Origin: Cyrtodaria siliqua
Taxonomy: Eukaryota > Mollusca > Bivalvia > Adapedonta > Hiatellidae
Length of the DNA: 64,000 nt
Reading direction: 5' to 3'
Assembly: GCA_037043455.1 (NCBI GenBank)
Contig: JAWPHD010000235.1
Coordinates: 486,368-550,367, forward strand
A program made the position numbers and the translations under genes. Position 1 is the stretch's first letter; each line of letters begins with the position of its first letter. The notes under the pieces were generated by a model, which was not told where the DNA came from, ran no database searches, and saw only the letters and a program-made list of their open reading frames with translations. Of this stretch, positions 22,260 to 35,600 are shown in pieces.

Positions 22260-22480
22260 GTATATAAATATATATATTTACATGCTTTACATTTGAAGCT
22301 GCAATGTTATTCCACGCAACTGTTATCCCCCTAACTTTTCCCACCATATCAAGTGGGGTTTGTGTTATCCTTTTTAATTCAAAATTAGTAATTGTATAAT
22401 TTGTTGTATGCATAATAATTCTCTCATGTTGCCTGAGATTGTACATAATAAAAGATTGTTCTGTTCTGTTCTGTTCTTCA
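22260..22480 (+). other. LINE 3' UTR and GTTCT-repeat tail
   Basis: AT-rich 3' UTR. ACATAATAAAAGATT is followed by GTTCTGTTCTGTTCTGTTCTT (22,458-22,478), the short tandem tail that many non-LTR elements use instead of poly(A). Confidence 0.65.
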
Positions 22481-22687
22481 GTAAAACAAAAAGCACAACA
22501 ACATTAAGTTTCGCCCTGAAACTGCAATTGAACACTTTAAATCTAGATATTTTAAAATCTCCGGAATGTTGTGATAAACAGCTATGACGCATCGATTACA
22601 TGCCAGGAAAGAGTATAGTAAAAAAAAAAGGTCTCAGAAAAACTGGTATGATCATCATATGACTTGAGTCTCATAACGCGGCAAAGT

Positions 22688-22772
22688 AGGTGCCTTCGTG
22701 GTGTAATAGTAGCACCTCGGTTTATAATTCAGTGGTAGAGCATTCTATCCCAGCCAGGACCGAATTTGCATT
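22688..22772 (+). ncRNA. tRNA-like / SINE-head-like sequence
   Basis: TGCCTTCGTGGTGTAATAGT and then TTCAGTGGTAGAGCATTCT both look like tRNA D-arms (A-box types seen in Glu/Gly tRNAs). A degraded B-box, GGACCGAATTTGC, follows at about 22,758. No complete cloverleaf can be drawn. It is probably a tRNA pseudogene or SINE fragment next to the LINE 3' end. Confidence 0.35.
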
Positions 22773-23577
22773 TATTCTCTAAATACTTGAAAAAGAATTT
22801 CAAAATGCCCAGTGCAATACAGGGAGGATAAATGAACGATTATACACACGCGGCAACGTCACATAATGCGTTGACCATTTTAACCATTGTTGTCTCAGAT
22901 CGCGTTAGATCACGTATCCATTGTGTAGTGACTTTCGCCGCATTATATGTATAGTCAAACAATGCGTTGTATGCAGCTATTTCATTATATTTGTCAGTGC
23001 GTTATGTGACTTTTGATATTAAGATATTCAATTATATTTCGTTAAATGATGGTCAGTGATAATGTCTTTAGTTGCCTTTAGTGCGTTCATTTACTGTTGT
23101 CTTCTGACATCTTTCAGCGGATTTTCACCAAACTTCACTTGAAGTACACATATATTACTGTTGTACCGTTAGTTTTTACAAAAGTGTGCTCATGATTTAT
23201 ACACGTACATGGTAAACAGACACATTTGATATAAATATATAATTGAATAGGATTCAGAAGAAGTTACAATAGCGTTTATAAATGTCTTTCCCTCGAATAT
23301 GTTGCCTTCCTTTCGCAAGTTTGTACAAAACGGGTTCAAATAAACTTTGACTGCATGGACATGTGTTTCAGGTAAATGAACCGAGAAATTATATGAAACA
23401 GTGGTTTGTCGGATTTCTCAAATGAAGTTGTATAAACAAAGACGCAGATGAAAGAACGTAATGCTGGATAGGACGCAATATTCCACAAAACAGTCTAATG
23501 GATATAACGTTATTGTCTTGTCAAAGATAAAAACAGTTTCTATAAGAGTTGGGTCTGGTGAGATCAACGTGTCGTTA
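22773..23577. other. Unique sequence, no supported gene
   Basis: No frame longer than about 70 codons with coding character and no tandem structure. Confidence 0.5.
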
Positions 23578-23677
23578 TTTATATAGATGTTAGACATATT
23601 TATATTAGACATATTTATATAGAGGTTAGACATATTTATATTAGACATATTTATATAGAGGTTAGTCATATTTATAT
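23578..23677. repeat. 21-bp array, first block (about 5 units)
   Basis: The unit core is TTAGACATATTTATATAGAG. Some units are shortened to TTAGACATATTTATA. It is continuous in type with the blocks at 24,399 and 26,030. Confidence 0.9.
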
Positions 23678-24398
23678 CACTAGCGGATCCAGGGGGGGGG
23701 GGGGGGGGGGGGGCTCGCTTGACGCATAATGGCTAATGTGTGGTTTAATTAACAAATTGTTAAAACCTTTTATTTTAAAACGGACTTTTTTATTCATACA
23801 TGTATGTTCATGTTACTGTAGATAAAATATCAAACAATTTCGATGCACGCCCTCAGTATAAAAAAAGTTCTCGCTCGCTTCGCTCGCTCTACGCATAATG
23901 ACTAATGAGTGGTTTAATTAACACATTGTTAAAACCTTTTATTTGAAAACGGACTTTTTTTTATTCATACATGTATGTCCATGTTACTGTAGATAAAAGA
24001 TCAAACAATTTCGATGCACGCCCTCAGTATATTTTTTTTTTTCGCTCGCTTCGCTCGCTCGACGCATAATGGCTAATGAGTGGTTTAATTAACACATTGT
24101 TAAATCCTTTTATTTGAAAACGGACTTTTTTTATTCATACATGTATGTCCATGTAACTGTAGATAAAATATCAAACAATTTCGATGCATGCCCTCAGTAT
24201 AACAATTTTTTTTCGCTCGCTCGACGCATAATGGCTAATGAGTGGTTTAATTAACACATTGATAATTCCTTTTATTTGAAAACGGATTTTTTACCCTATC
24301 AATGCACTACCGCAACCGTTTTATGAGGCTAGAAACGGACCCGAAAATTTACCAAAATCTTACGCCCCCCCTAAGCTGAAATCCTGGATCCGCCCCTG
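23678..24398. mobile_element. Inserted element with GGATCC-type terminal inverted repeats
   Basis: The left end CACTAGCGGATCCAGG matches the reverse complement of the right end (CAGGGGCGGATCCAGG on the minus strand) at 13 of 16 positions. Both flanks are 21-bp array, and TATAT/TATA at the junctions could be the target duplication. Inside are a run of 22 G (23,692-23,713) and three and a half 162-170-bp units beginning ACGCATAATGGCTAATG (23,722, 23,891, 24,062 and 24,224). Units are separated by CTCGCTCGCTTCGCTCG-type spacers. There is no transposase, so the element is non-autonomous. Confidence 0.7.
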
Positions 24399-25475
24399 TA
24401 TATAGAGGTTAGACATATTTATATAGAGGTTAGACATATTTATATAGAGGTTAGACATATTTATACAGAGGTTAGATATATTTATACAGAGGTTAGATAT
24501 ATTTATATAGAGGTTAGACATATTTATATAGAGGTTAGACATATTCATATAGAGGTTATACATATTTATACAGAGGTTAGATATATTTATACAGAGGTTA
24601 GATATATTTATATAGAGGTTAGATATATTTATACAGAGGTTAGACAGATAGATGTATTTATATAGAGGTTAGACATATTTATATAGAGGTTAGACATATT
24701 TATATAGAGGTTAGACATATTTATATAGATGTTAGTCATATTTATACAGAGGTTAGATATATTTATATAGAGGTTAGATATATTTATATAGAGGTTAGAC
24801 ATATTTATATAGAGGTTAGACATATTCATATAGAGGTTAGACATATTTATACAGAGATAAGATATCTTTATACAGAGGTTAGATATGAGGTTAGACATAT
24901 TTATATAGAGGTTAGACATATTTATACAGAGGTTAGACATATTCATACAGAGGTTAGACATATTTATACAGAGGTTAGACATATTTATACAGAGGTTAGA
25001 TATATTTATATAGAGGTTAGATATATTTATACAGAGGTTAGACATATTTATACAGAGGTTAGATATATTTATACAGAGGTTAGATATATTTATACAGAGG
25101 TTAGACATATTTATACAGAGGTTAGATATATTTATACAGAGGTTAGTATTTATACAGAGGTTAGACATATTTATACAGAGGTTAGATATATTTATACAGA
25201 GGTTAGACATATTTATACAGAGGTTCGATATATTTATACAGAGGTTAGATATATTTATATAGAGGTTAGACATATTTATATAGAGGTTAGATATATTTAT
25301 ACAGAGTTTAGACATATTTATATAGAGGTTAGATATATTTATATAGAGGTTAGATATATTTAAACAGAGGTTAGACATATTTATACAGAGGTTAGATATA
25401 TTTATACAGAGGTTAGATATATTTATATAGAGGTTAGACGGATAGATATATTCATATAGATGTTAGACATTATTA
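24399..25475. repeat. 21-bp array, second block (about 51 units)
   Basis: Same unit as 23,578. Two positions vary widely (TATATAGAGG/TATACAGAGG and GACATATT/GATATATT). The 21-bp length keeps a minus-strand frame open for 249 codons (N-L-C/Y-I-N-M/I-S heptads). It is a repeat by-product with no start context or signal peptide. Confidence 0.95.
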
Positions 25476-25614
25476 GTTATTAGGATTCTTGACAGGGGAC
25501 ATGGGCTCACATTCCCTGCCTGGAAATTATTCACCCGAGCCGTTAGGCGAGGGGGAATATATATTTCCAGGCAGGGAATGTGAGCCCATGTCCCCTGTCA
25601 AGAATCCTAATAAC
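25476..25614. repeat. Perfect 53-bp-arm palindrome
   Basis: Arms 25,476-25,528 and 25,562-25,614 are exact reverse complements as far as I can read (GTTATTAGGATTCTTGACAG at the outer end). The 33-bp loop holds CCCGAGCC-GTTA-GGCGAGGGG, again with CGAG in the same orientation on both sides of the centre. It sits exactly at the break in the 21-bp array. Confidence 0.9.
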
Positions 25615-26035
25615 GAATTTGTCATACTTCAAAGTTGTAACCATTTATTTAAGAAAAAAAAGCCAAACACACGATTTCATTGTTTACTTTCGTGACGTCA
25701 TCGCTCTAACGTCGTTAAATTTAGCGGATTGTTTAATAAAATAAACGTATTTTGTCACTATGTTAATGTTTTATTATCTGTAAAATTGCCAAAAAAAATA
25801 CACTTACGATTATTTCAGACTTTTACACATAGTGGAAAGTGCAGAAAAGCGATAGGAAGGAAACAATCGGCGGTTTCCAAAACGAATCGGCAACGTTATC
25901 GTCGCCATTTTGTTTTTGTGTATTTGAGCAATGGGGTTCGTCCTATGTTCACGTCTCGAGACGTAGACATGGGCTCATGTCTACGGCGCATTGACCAATG
26001 AATCCTGAGAATTTTCTTTGCAGTATGACAAATTT
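25615..26035. mobile_element. About 420-bp insert with inverted AATTTGTCATACT ends
   Basis: AATTTGTCATACTTCAAAG (from 25,617) recurs inverted at 26,016-26,034 (CTTTGCAGTATGACAAATT). It contains a 90-aa frame (25,729-26,001) of basic composition without a recognised domain, and two small palindromes: ACGTCTCGAGACGT, and GTAGACATGGGCTCATGTCTAC. With the palindrome at 25,476 it forms the second interruption of the 21-bp array. Confidence 0.5.
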
Positions 26036-26942
26036 ACATAGAGGTTAGACAGATAGATATATTCATATAGAGGCTAGACATATTTGAATAGAGGTTAGAC
26101 AGATAGATATATTCATATAGAGGTTAGACATATTTATATAGAGGTTAGACAGATAGATATATTCATATAGAGGTAAGACATATTTATATAGAGGTTAGAC
26201 ATATTTATATATAGGTTATACAGACTTATATAGAGGTAAGACATATTTATACAGAGGTTAGATATATTTATACAGAGGTTAGATATATTTATATAGAGGT
26301 TAGACATATTTATACAGAGGTTAGACAGATAGATATATTTATATAGAGGTTAGACATATTTATATAGAGGTTAGACATATTTATATAGAGGTTATACAGA
26401 CTTATATAGAGGTTATACATATTTATATAGAGGTTATACATACTTATATAGAGGTTAGACATATTTATACAGAGGTTAGACGGATAAATATATTCGTATA
26501 GAGGTTAGACATATTTATATAGAGGTTAGACATATTTATATAGAGGTTATACATACTTATATAGAGGTTATACATATTTATATAGAGGTTAGACATATTT
26601 ATATAGAGGTTAGACATATTTATATAGAGGTTATACATACTTATATAGAGGTTAGACATATTTATACAGAGGTTAGACAGATAGATATATTCATATAGAG
26701 GTTAGACATATTTATATAGAGGTTAGACATATTTATATAGAGGTTATACAGACTTATATAGAGGTTAGACATATTTATATAGAGGTTATACATACTTATA
26801 TAGAGGTTAGACATATTTATACAGAGGTTAGACAGATATATATATTTATACAGAGGTTAGACATATTTATATAGAGGTTAGACAGATAGATATATTCATA
26901 TAGAGGTTAGACATATTTATATAGAGGTTAGACATATTTATT
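26036..26942. repeat. 21-bp array, third block (about 43 units)
   Basis: Same unit, now with frequent AGATAGATATATTCATATAG and GGTTATACATACTTATATAG variants that recur together about every 190-240 bp, i.e. an incipient higher-order repeat. Confidence 0.95.
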
Positions 26943-27004
26943 GCCAAACATGATATCCTTGACACATTGAGCCATATCATTATTTAGCAGTACACTTAAC
27001 ACAA

Positions 27005-27236
27005 ACACCGACACATTAGTATATTTCTGCCAATCACCGACACATTAGTATATTTCTGCCAATCACCGACACATTAGTATATTTCTGCCAATCACCGACA
27101 CATTAGTATATTTCTGCCAATCACCGACACATTAGTATATTTCTGCCAATCACCGACACATTAGTATATTTCTGCCAATCACCGACACATTAGTATATTT
27201 CTGCCAATCACCGACACATTAGTATATTTCTGCCAA
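27005..27236. repeat. 29-bp tandem repeat, 8 copies
   Basis: The unit is CACCGACACATTAGTATATT plus TCTGCCAAT. All eight copies are identical or nearly so, suggesting recent amplification. There are no spacers between copies. Confidence 0.95.
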
Positions 27237-28585
27237 AGAACCATTTTTTTCAATTGGATATTAGAGTAAAATAATGTACTTAGTCATGAAGATGAGACTA
27301 ACGCAGAAATTAAACCGAGATCCCCACACATACATACCCATCTTTTTCCATGTTTACATTCACCACCACGCTGAGCACACATTACAGCTACTACTTATGG
27401 ACTAATAAGAATTATAGTCCATTCAATCCTTATTATATTATCACCATAAGTAAATAACGACAGTTGATGGATAGACACAAATGAATAACGGGAAATACGA
27501 ATTTAAGTCCTTAAACATATTTAGGCTGGATAATTCAGTTATAGAAATCACCAATATTAGCCGACTGTTTAAAAATAGTTAGAAAATAGTAACTGCTTTT
27601 TTCTCTTGTTAGTGTTTGTCGCTTCCAAGGGATCACATTTTCAGTATTTAATGACATTCACGCTAGCGCATGTTTAGTGCTGTGTGGCGACCGTAAAATG
27701 TCGCAACGACTACAAATCAGTAGTGTTATTATTTACCGGTCCTTTGGGATCACCATTCCCATTCTGTGTTGCTTTAAAGTAGAATATCGCTTAAGCCGGT
27801 GCTAGGAGGCGTGAGAGGTGTTACATCTTATAATTACCTCTCATCAACAGACTCAATAAAACCGAGTCTGCTCCTTGTCTCTCTTGTTTGTGTTTGTTGC
27901 GTCCAGTCGATCACCTTTTCAGTATTTAGGAACTAAGAAAATGTAACCGCTTGGCAGCTAGGAAGTAGGAACTAACTTCACACGCATCAAACAGAGCATA
28001 CACATTCATAGTCCATGGTAAATGTATGACTAGGCAGTACAATTAAGTAACTAGAAAACAAAAGGTGAAGTTCCTAGCTAGCATTATTTAGTACCTAGGA
28101 CATTGTATTTCTCCTCTATGACTCACATGTATCGACGCATTGCATGACTATTTGTATATTTGCGTCGAAAGTCACGACGCAATACACTCCTGGGGAATAT
28201 GTACATTGCGAGAACAGGTTAGTGCATAGTACGAAAGGTTAGATCAACGCAATTTATGAACAAACTTTGTAAGCATTATTCTAACACGACATCCGCAGTC
28301 TTTCATACACAAAGAAGAGAGACAGCTGTATGTTATTCTACGATAAAATACAAACATACAGCTGTTCCATTAATTCCCCGCGTATGAAGCGCCACGTTAC
28401 ATGGCATCACTTGGTAAATATACGTCACGAAGACAAACTTCCGTGTTATGCGACCCAAGTCATAATTATATTGCTGAAGATGCAAGTCTTGATCAAGACA
28501 ACTCACATTGATGCCTCTATACATAGCAAGTGAAACTTGTCGAAGCGTTTAAATACATTCTGAGGAAACAATGTGATCAATTAAA
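27237..28585. other. Unique sequence between arrays, no supported gene
   Basis: Two degenerate direct repeats of about 55 bp (TCTCTTGTTWGTGTTTGTYG...ATCAC-TTTTCAGTATTTA) lie at about 27,601-27,653 and 27,879-27,932. A short inverted repeat (ACAGCTGTATG / CATACAGCTGT) lies at 28,322-28,365. Frames of 63-67 aa on both strands at 28,330-28,533 are not convincing. Confidence 0.5.
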
Positions 28586-29689
28586 GCAGTGATAGTTTAC
28601 TGGGATATATCTGTATTAATTGTCTATTACACCTACAGCCAGTGATATTTTACTGGGATATATCTGTATAAATTGTCTACTACACCTACTGGATATATCT
28701 GCAGTATTAATTGTCTACTACACCTACTGGATATATCTGCAGTATTAATTGTCTACTTCACCTACTGCCAGTGCTATTTTACTGGGATATATCTGTATTA
28801 ATTGTCTACTACACCTACTGGATATATCTGCAGTATTAATTGTCTACTACACCTACTGGATATATCTGTATGATTTGTCTACTACACCTACTGCCAGTGC
28901 TATTTTTCTGGGATATATCTGTATTAATTGTCTACTACACCTACTGGATATATCTGCAGTATGAATTGTCTACTACACCTACTGGATATATCTGTATGAA
29001 TTGTCTACTACACCTACTGCCAGTGATATTTTACAGGGATGTATCTGTATTAATTGTCTACTACACCTACTGGATATGTCTACTACACCAACTGTCAGTG
29101 ATATTTTACTGGGATATATCTGTATTAATTGTCTACTACACCTACTGGGATATATCTGTATTAATTGTCTACTACACCTACTGGATATATCTGTATTAAT
29201 TGTCTACTACACCTACTGGGATATATCTGTATTAATTGTCTACTACACCAACTGGATATATCTGTATTATTTGTCTACTACACCTACTGGATATGTCTAC
29301 TACACCTACTGCCAGTGATATTTTACTGGGATATATCTGTATTAATTGTCTACTACACCTACTGGGATATATCTGTATTAATTGTCTACTACACCTACTG
29401 GATATATCTGTATTAATTGTCTACTACACCTACTGGGATATATCTGTATTAATTGTCTACTACACCTACTGGGATATATCTGTATTAATTGTCTACTACA
29501 CCTACTGGATATATCTATATTAATTGTCTACTACACCAACTGTATATATCTGTATTAATTGTCTACTACAGCTACTGGGATATATTTGTATGAATTGTCT
29601 ACTACACCTACTGGGATATATCTGTATTAATTGTCTACTACACCTACTGGATATATATGTATTAATTGTCTACTACACCTACTGATATA

Positions 29690-32600
29690 TCTGCAGTATG
29701 AATTGTCTACTACACCTACTGGATATATCTGTATTAATTGTCTACTACACCTACTGGATATATCTGTATGAATTGTCTACTACACCTAGTGGATATATCT
29801 ACAGTATGAATTGTCTACTACACCTACTGGGATATATCTGTATTAATTGTCAACTACACCTACTGGATATATCTGTATTAATTGTCTAATACACCTACTG
29901 GATATGTCTACTACACCTACTGCCAGTGATATTTTACTGGGATATATCTGTATAAATTGTCTACTACACCTACTGGATATATCGGCATGAATTGTCTACT
30001 ACACCTACTGCCAGTGATATTTTACTGGGATATATCTGTATTAATTGTCTACTACACCTACTGCCAGTGATATTTTACTGGGATATATCTGTATTAATTG
30101 TTTACTACACCTACTGGGATATATCTGTATGAATTGTCTACTACACCTACTGGATATATCTGTATTAATTGTCTACTACACTACTGGATATATCTGCAGT
30201 ATGAATAGTCTACTATACCTACTGGATATATCTGTATGAATTGTCTACTACACCTACTGCCAGTGATATTTTACAGGGATATATCTGTATTAATTGTCTA
30301 CTACACCTACTGGATATGTCTACTACACCTACTGCCAGTGATATTTTACTGGGATATATCTGTATTAATTGTCTACTACACCTACTGGGATATATCTGTA
30401 TTAATTGTCAACTACACCTACTGGATATATCTGTATTAATTGTCTACTACACCTACTGGGATATATCTGTATTAATTGTCTACTACACCAACTTGATATG
30501 TCTGTATTAATTGTCTACTACACCTACTGGATATGTCTACTACACCTACTGCCAGTGATATTTTACTGGGATATATCTGTATTAATTGTCTACTACACCT
30601 ACTGGGATATATCTGTATTAATTGTCTACTACACCTACTGGATATATCTGTATTAATTGTCTACTACACCTACTGGGATATATCTGTATTAATTGTCTAC
30701 TACACCTACTGGGATATATCTGTATTAATTGTCTACTACACCTACTGGATATATCTGTATTAATTGTCTACTACACCAACTGGATATATCTGTATTAATT
30801 GTCAACTACACCTACTGGGATATATTTGTATGAATTGTCTACTACACCTACTGGGATATATCTGTATTAATTGTCAAATACACCTACTGGATATATCTGT
30901 ATTAATTGTCTACTACACCTACTGGATATATCTGCAGTATGAATTGTCTACTACACCTGCTGGATATATCTGTATTAATTGTCTACTACACCTACTGGAT
31001 ATATCTGTATGAATTGTCTACTACACCTAGTGGATATATCTGCAGTATGAATTGTCTACTACACCTACTGGGATATATCTGTATTAATTGTCAACTACAC
31101 CTACTGGATATATCTGTATTAATTGTCTACTACACCTACTGGATATGTCTACTACACCTACTGTCAGTGATATTTTACTGGGATATATCTGTATAAATTG
31201 TCTACTACATCTACTGGATATATCTGTATGAATTGTCTACTACATCTACTGCCAGTGATATTTTACTGGGATATATCTGTATTAATTGTCTACTACACCT
31301 ACTGGATATGTCTACTACACCTATTGCCAGTGATATTTTACAGGGATATATCGGTATAAATTGTCTACTACACCTACTGGATATATCTGTATGAATTGTC
31401 TACTACACCTACTGCCAGTGATATTTAACTGGGATATATCTGTATAAATTGTCTACTACACCTACTGGATATATCTGTATGAATTGTCTACTACACCTAC
31501 TGCCAGTGATATTTTACTGGGATATATCTGTATGAATTGTCTACTACACCTACTGCCAGTGATATTTTACTGGGATATATCTGTATTAATTGTCTACTAC
31601 ACCTACTGGGATATATCTGTATGAATTGTCTACTACACCTACTGGATATATCTGTATTAATTGTCTACTACACCTACTGGATATATCTGCAGTATGAATT
31701 GTCTACTACACCTACTGGATATATATGTATGAATTGTCTACTACACCTACTGCCAGTGATATTTTACAGGGATATATATGTATTAATTGTCTACTACACC
31801 TACTGGATATGTCTACTACACCTACTGCCAGTGATATTTTACTGGGATATAACTGTATTAATTGTCTACTACACCTACTGGATATATCTGTATTAATTGT
31901 CTACTACACCTACAGGATATATCTGCAGTATGAATTGTCTACTACACCTGCTGGATATATCTGTATTAATTGTCTACTACACCTACTGGATATATCTGTA
32001 TGAATTGTCTACTACACCTAGTGGATATATCTGCAGTATGAATTGTCTACTACACCTACTGGGATATATCTGTATTAATTGTCAACTACACCTACTGGAT
32101 ATATCTGTATTAATTGTCTACTACACCTACTGGATATGTCTACTACACCTACTGTTAGTGATATTTTACTGGGATATATCTGTATAAATTGTCTACTACA
32201 TCTACTGGATATATCTGTATGAATTGTCTACTACACCTACTGCCAGTGATATTTTACTGGGATATATCTGTATTAATTGTCTACTACACCTACTGGATAT
32301 GTCTACAACACCTATTGCCAGTGATATTTAACAGGGATATATCGGTATAAATTGTCTACTACACCTACTGGATATATCTGTATGAATTGTCTACTACACC
32401 TACTGCCAGTGATATTTAACTGGGATATATCTGTATAAATTGTCTACTACACCTACTGGATATATCTGTATGAATTGTCTACTACACCTACTGCCAGTGA
32501 TATTTTACTGGGATATATCTGTATGAATTGTCTACTACACCTACTGCCAGTGATATTTTACTGGGATATATCTGTATTAATTGTCTACTACACCTACTGG

Positions 32601-35600
32601 GATATATCTGTATGAATTGTCTACTACACCTACTGGATATATCTGTATTAATTGTCTACTACACCTACTGGATATATCTGCAGTATGAATTGTCTACTAC
32701 ACCTACTGGATATATATGTATGAATTGTCTACTACACCTACTGCCAGTGATATTTTACAGGGATATATATGTATTAATTGTCTACTACACCTACTGGATA
32801 TGTCTACTACACCTACTGCCAGTGATATTTTACTGGGATATAACTGTATTAATTGTCTACTACACCTACTGGAATATATCTGTATTAATTGTCTACTACA
32901 ACTACTGGATATATCTGTATTAATTGTCTACTACACCTACTGGGATATATCTGTATTAATTGTCTACTACACCAACTGGATATATCTGTATTAATTGTCT
33001 ACTGTACCTACTGGATATGTCTACTACACCTACTGCCAGTGATATTTTACTGGGATATATCTGTATTAATTGTCTACTACACATACTGGGATATATCTGT
33101 ATTAATTGTCTACTACACCTACTGGATATATCTGTATTAATTGTCTACTACACCTACTGGGATATATCTGTATTAATTGTCTACTACACCTACTGGGATA
33201 TATCTGTATTAATTGTCTACTACACCTACTGGGATATATCTGTATTAATTGTCTACTACACCTACTGGATATATCTGTATTAATTGTCTACTACACCAAA
33301 TTGATATATCTGTTTTAATTGTCTACTACACCTACTGGGATATATTTGTATGAATTGTCTACTACACCTACTGGATATATCTGTATTAATTGTCTACTAC
33401 ACCTACTGGTAATATCTGCAGTATGAATTGTCTACTACACCTACTGGATATATCTGTATTAATTGTGTACTACACCTACTGCATATATCTGTATGAATTG
33501 TCTACTACACCTAGTGGATATATCTGCAGCATTAATTGTCTACTACACCTACTGGGATATATCTATATTAATTGTCTACTACACCTACTGGGATATATCT
33601 GTATTAATTGTCTACTACACCTACTGGGATATATCTGTATTAATTGTCTACTACACCTACTGGATATATCTGTATTAATTGTCTACTACACCAACTGGAT
33701 ATATCTGTTTTAATTGTCTACTACACCTACTGGGATATATCTGTATTAATTGTATACTACACCTACTGGATATATCTGTATTAATTGTCTACTACACCTA
33801 CTGGTAATATCTGCAGTATGAATTGTCTACTACACCTACTGGATATATCTGTATTAATTGTTTACTACACCTACTGCATATATCTGTATGAATTGTCTAC
33901 TACACCTAGGGGATATATCTGCAGTATGAATTGTCTACTACTCCTACTGGGATATATATGTATTAATTGTCAACTACACCTACTGGATATATCTGTATTA
34001 ATTGTCTACTACACCTACTGGATATATATGTATTAATTGTCTACTACACCTACTGGGATATATCTGTATTAATTGTCTACTACACCTATTGGGATATATC
34101 TGTATTAATTGTCTACTACACCTACTGGGATATATTTGTATTAATTGTCTACTACACCTACAGGATATATCTGTATTAATTGTCTACTACACCTACTGGA
34201 TATATCTGTATTAATTTTCTACTACACCTACTGGATATATATGTATTAATTGTCTACTACACCTACTGGGATATATCTGTATTAATTGTCTACTACACCT
34301 ACTGGATATATCTGTATGAATTGTCTACTACACCTACTGCCAGTGATATTTTACTGGGATATATCTGTATGAATTGTCTACTACACCTACTGTATATATC
34401 TGTATTAATTGTCTACTACACCTACTGGATATATATGTATTAATTGTCTACTATATCTATTGGGATATATCTGTATTAATTGTCTACTACACCTACTGGG
34501 ATATATTTGTATTAAGTGTCTACTACACCTACTGGCTATATCTGTATTAATTGTCTACTACACCTACTGGATATATATGTATTAATTTTCTACTACACCT
34601 ACTGGATATATATGTATTAATTGTCTACTACACCTACTTTGATATATCTGTATTAATTGTCTACTACACCTACTGGATATATCTGTATGAATTGTCTACT
34701 ACACCTACTGCCAGTGATATTTTACTGGGATATATCTGTATTAATTGTCTACTACACTTACTGGATATATCTGTATGAATTGTCTACTACACCTACTGCC
34801 AGTGATATTTTACTGGGATGTATCTGTATTAATTGTCTACTACACCTACTGGATATGTCTACTACACCTACTGCCAGTGATATTTTAATGGGATATATCT
34901 GTTTTATTTGTCTACTACACCTACTGGGATATATCTGTATGAATTGTCTACTACACCTACTGGATATATCTGTATTGTCTACTACACCTACTGGATATAT
35001 CTGCAGTATGAATTGTCTACTACACCTACTGGATATATCTGTATGAATTGTCTACTACACATACTGGATATATCTGTATGAATTGTCTACTACACATACT
35101 ACCAGTGATATTTTACAGGGATATATCTGTATTAATTGTCTACTACACCTACTGGATATGTCTACTACACCTACACCTACTGGATATGTCTACTACACCT
35201 TCTGCCAGTGATATTTCACTCAGATATATCCGTATTAATTGTCTACTACACCTACTGGATATGTCTACTAAACCTACACCTACTGGATATGTCTACTACA
35301 CCTACTGCCAGTGATATTTTACCGGATATATATGTATTAATTGTCTACTATACCTATTGGGATATATCTGTATTAATTGTCTACTACACCTACTGGGATA
35401 TATTTGTATTAAGTGTCTACTACACCTACTGGCTATATCTGTATTAATTGTCTACTACACCTACTGGATATATATGTATTAATTTTCTGCTACACCTACT
35501 GGATATATATGTATTAATTGTCTACTACACCTACTTTGATATATCTGTATTAATTGTATACTACACCTACTGGATATATCTGTATTAATTGTCTACTACA

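Larger units (their letters stand above)
17425..22480 (+). mobile_element. Near-complete APE-type LINE (non-LTR retrotransposon)
   Basis: In order: an upstream coding-like stretch, an acidic repeat region, an APE endonuclease, a reverse transcriptase with all central motifs, a C-terminal CCHC, about 200 bp of 3' UTR and a 3' end made of GTTCT repeats after AATAAAAGATT. Frame changes occur at only three places downstream of the endonuclease start, each inside a homopolymer (A8 at 20,029-20,036, T9 at 20,930-20,938, A8 at 21,551-21,558), and each is a +1 change. The motif set is of the jockey/CR1/I kind. I cannot fix the clade. A relative lies at 25-1,500 on the other strand. Confidence 0.9.

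Noticed and set aside
24629..25378. 249-aa minus-strand frame (NLCINMS heptads)
   Set aside because: It is the 21-bp unit read in a stop-free phase. No coding signal beyond the repeat.
27005..27236. CRISPR-like regular 29-bp repeats
   Set aside because: Copies abut directly with no unique spacers, there are no cas genes, and the context is an animal genome.
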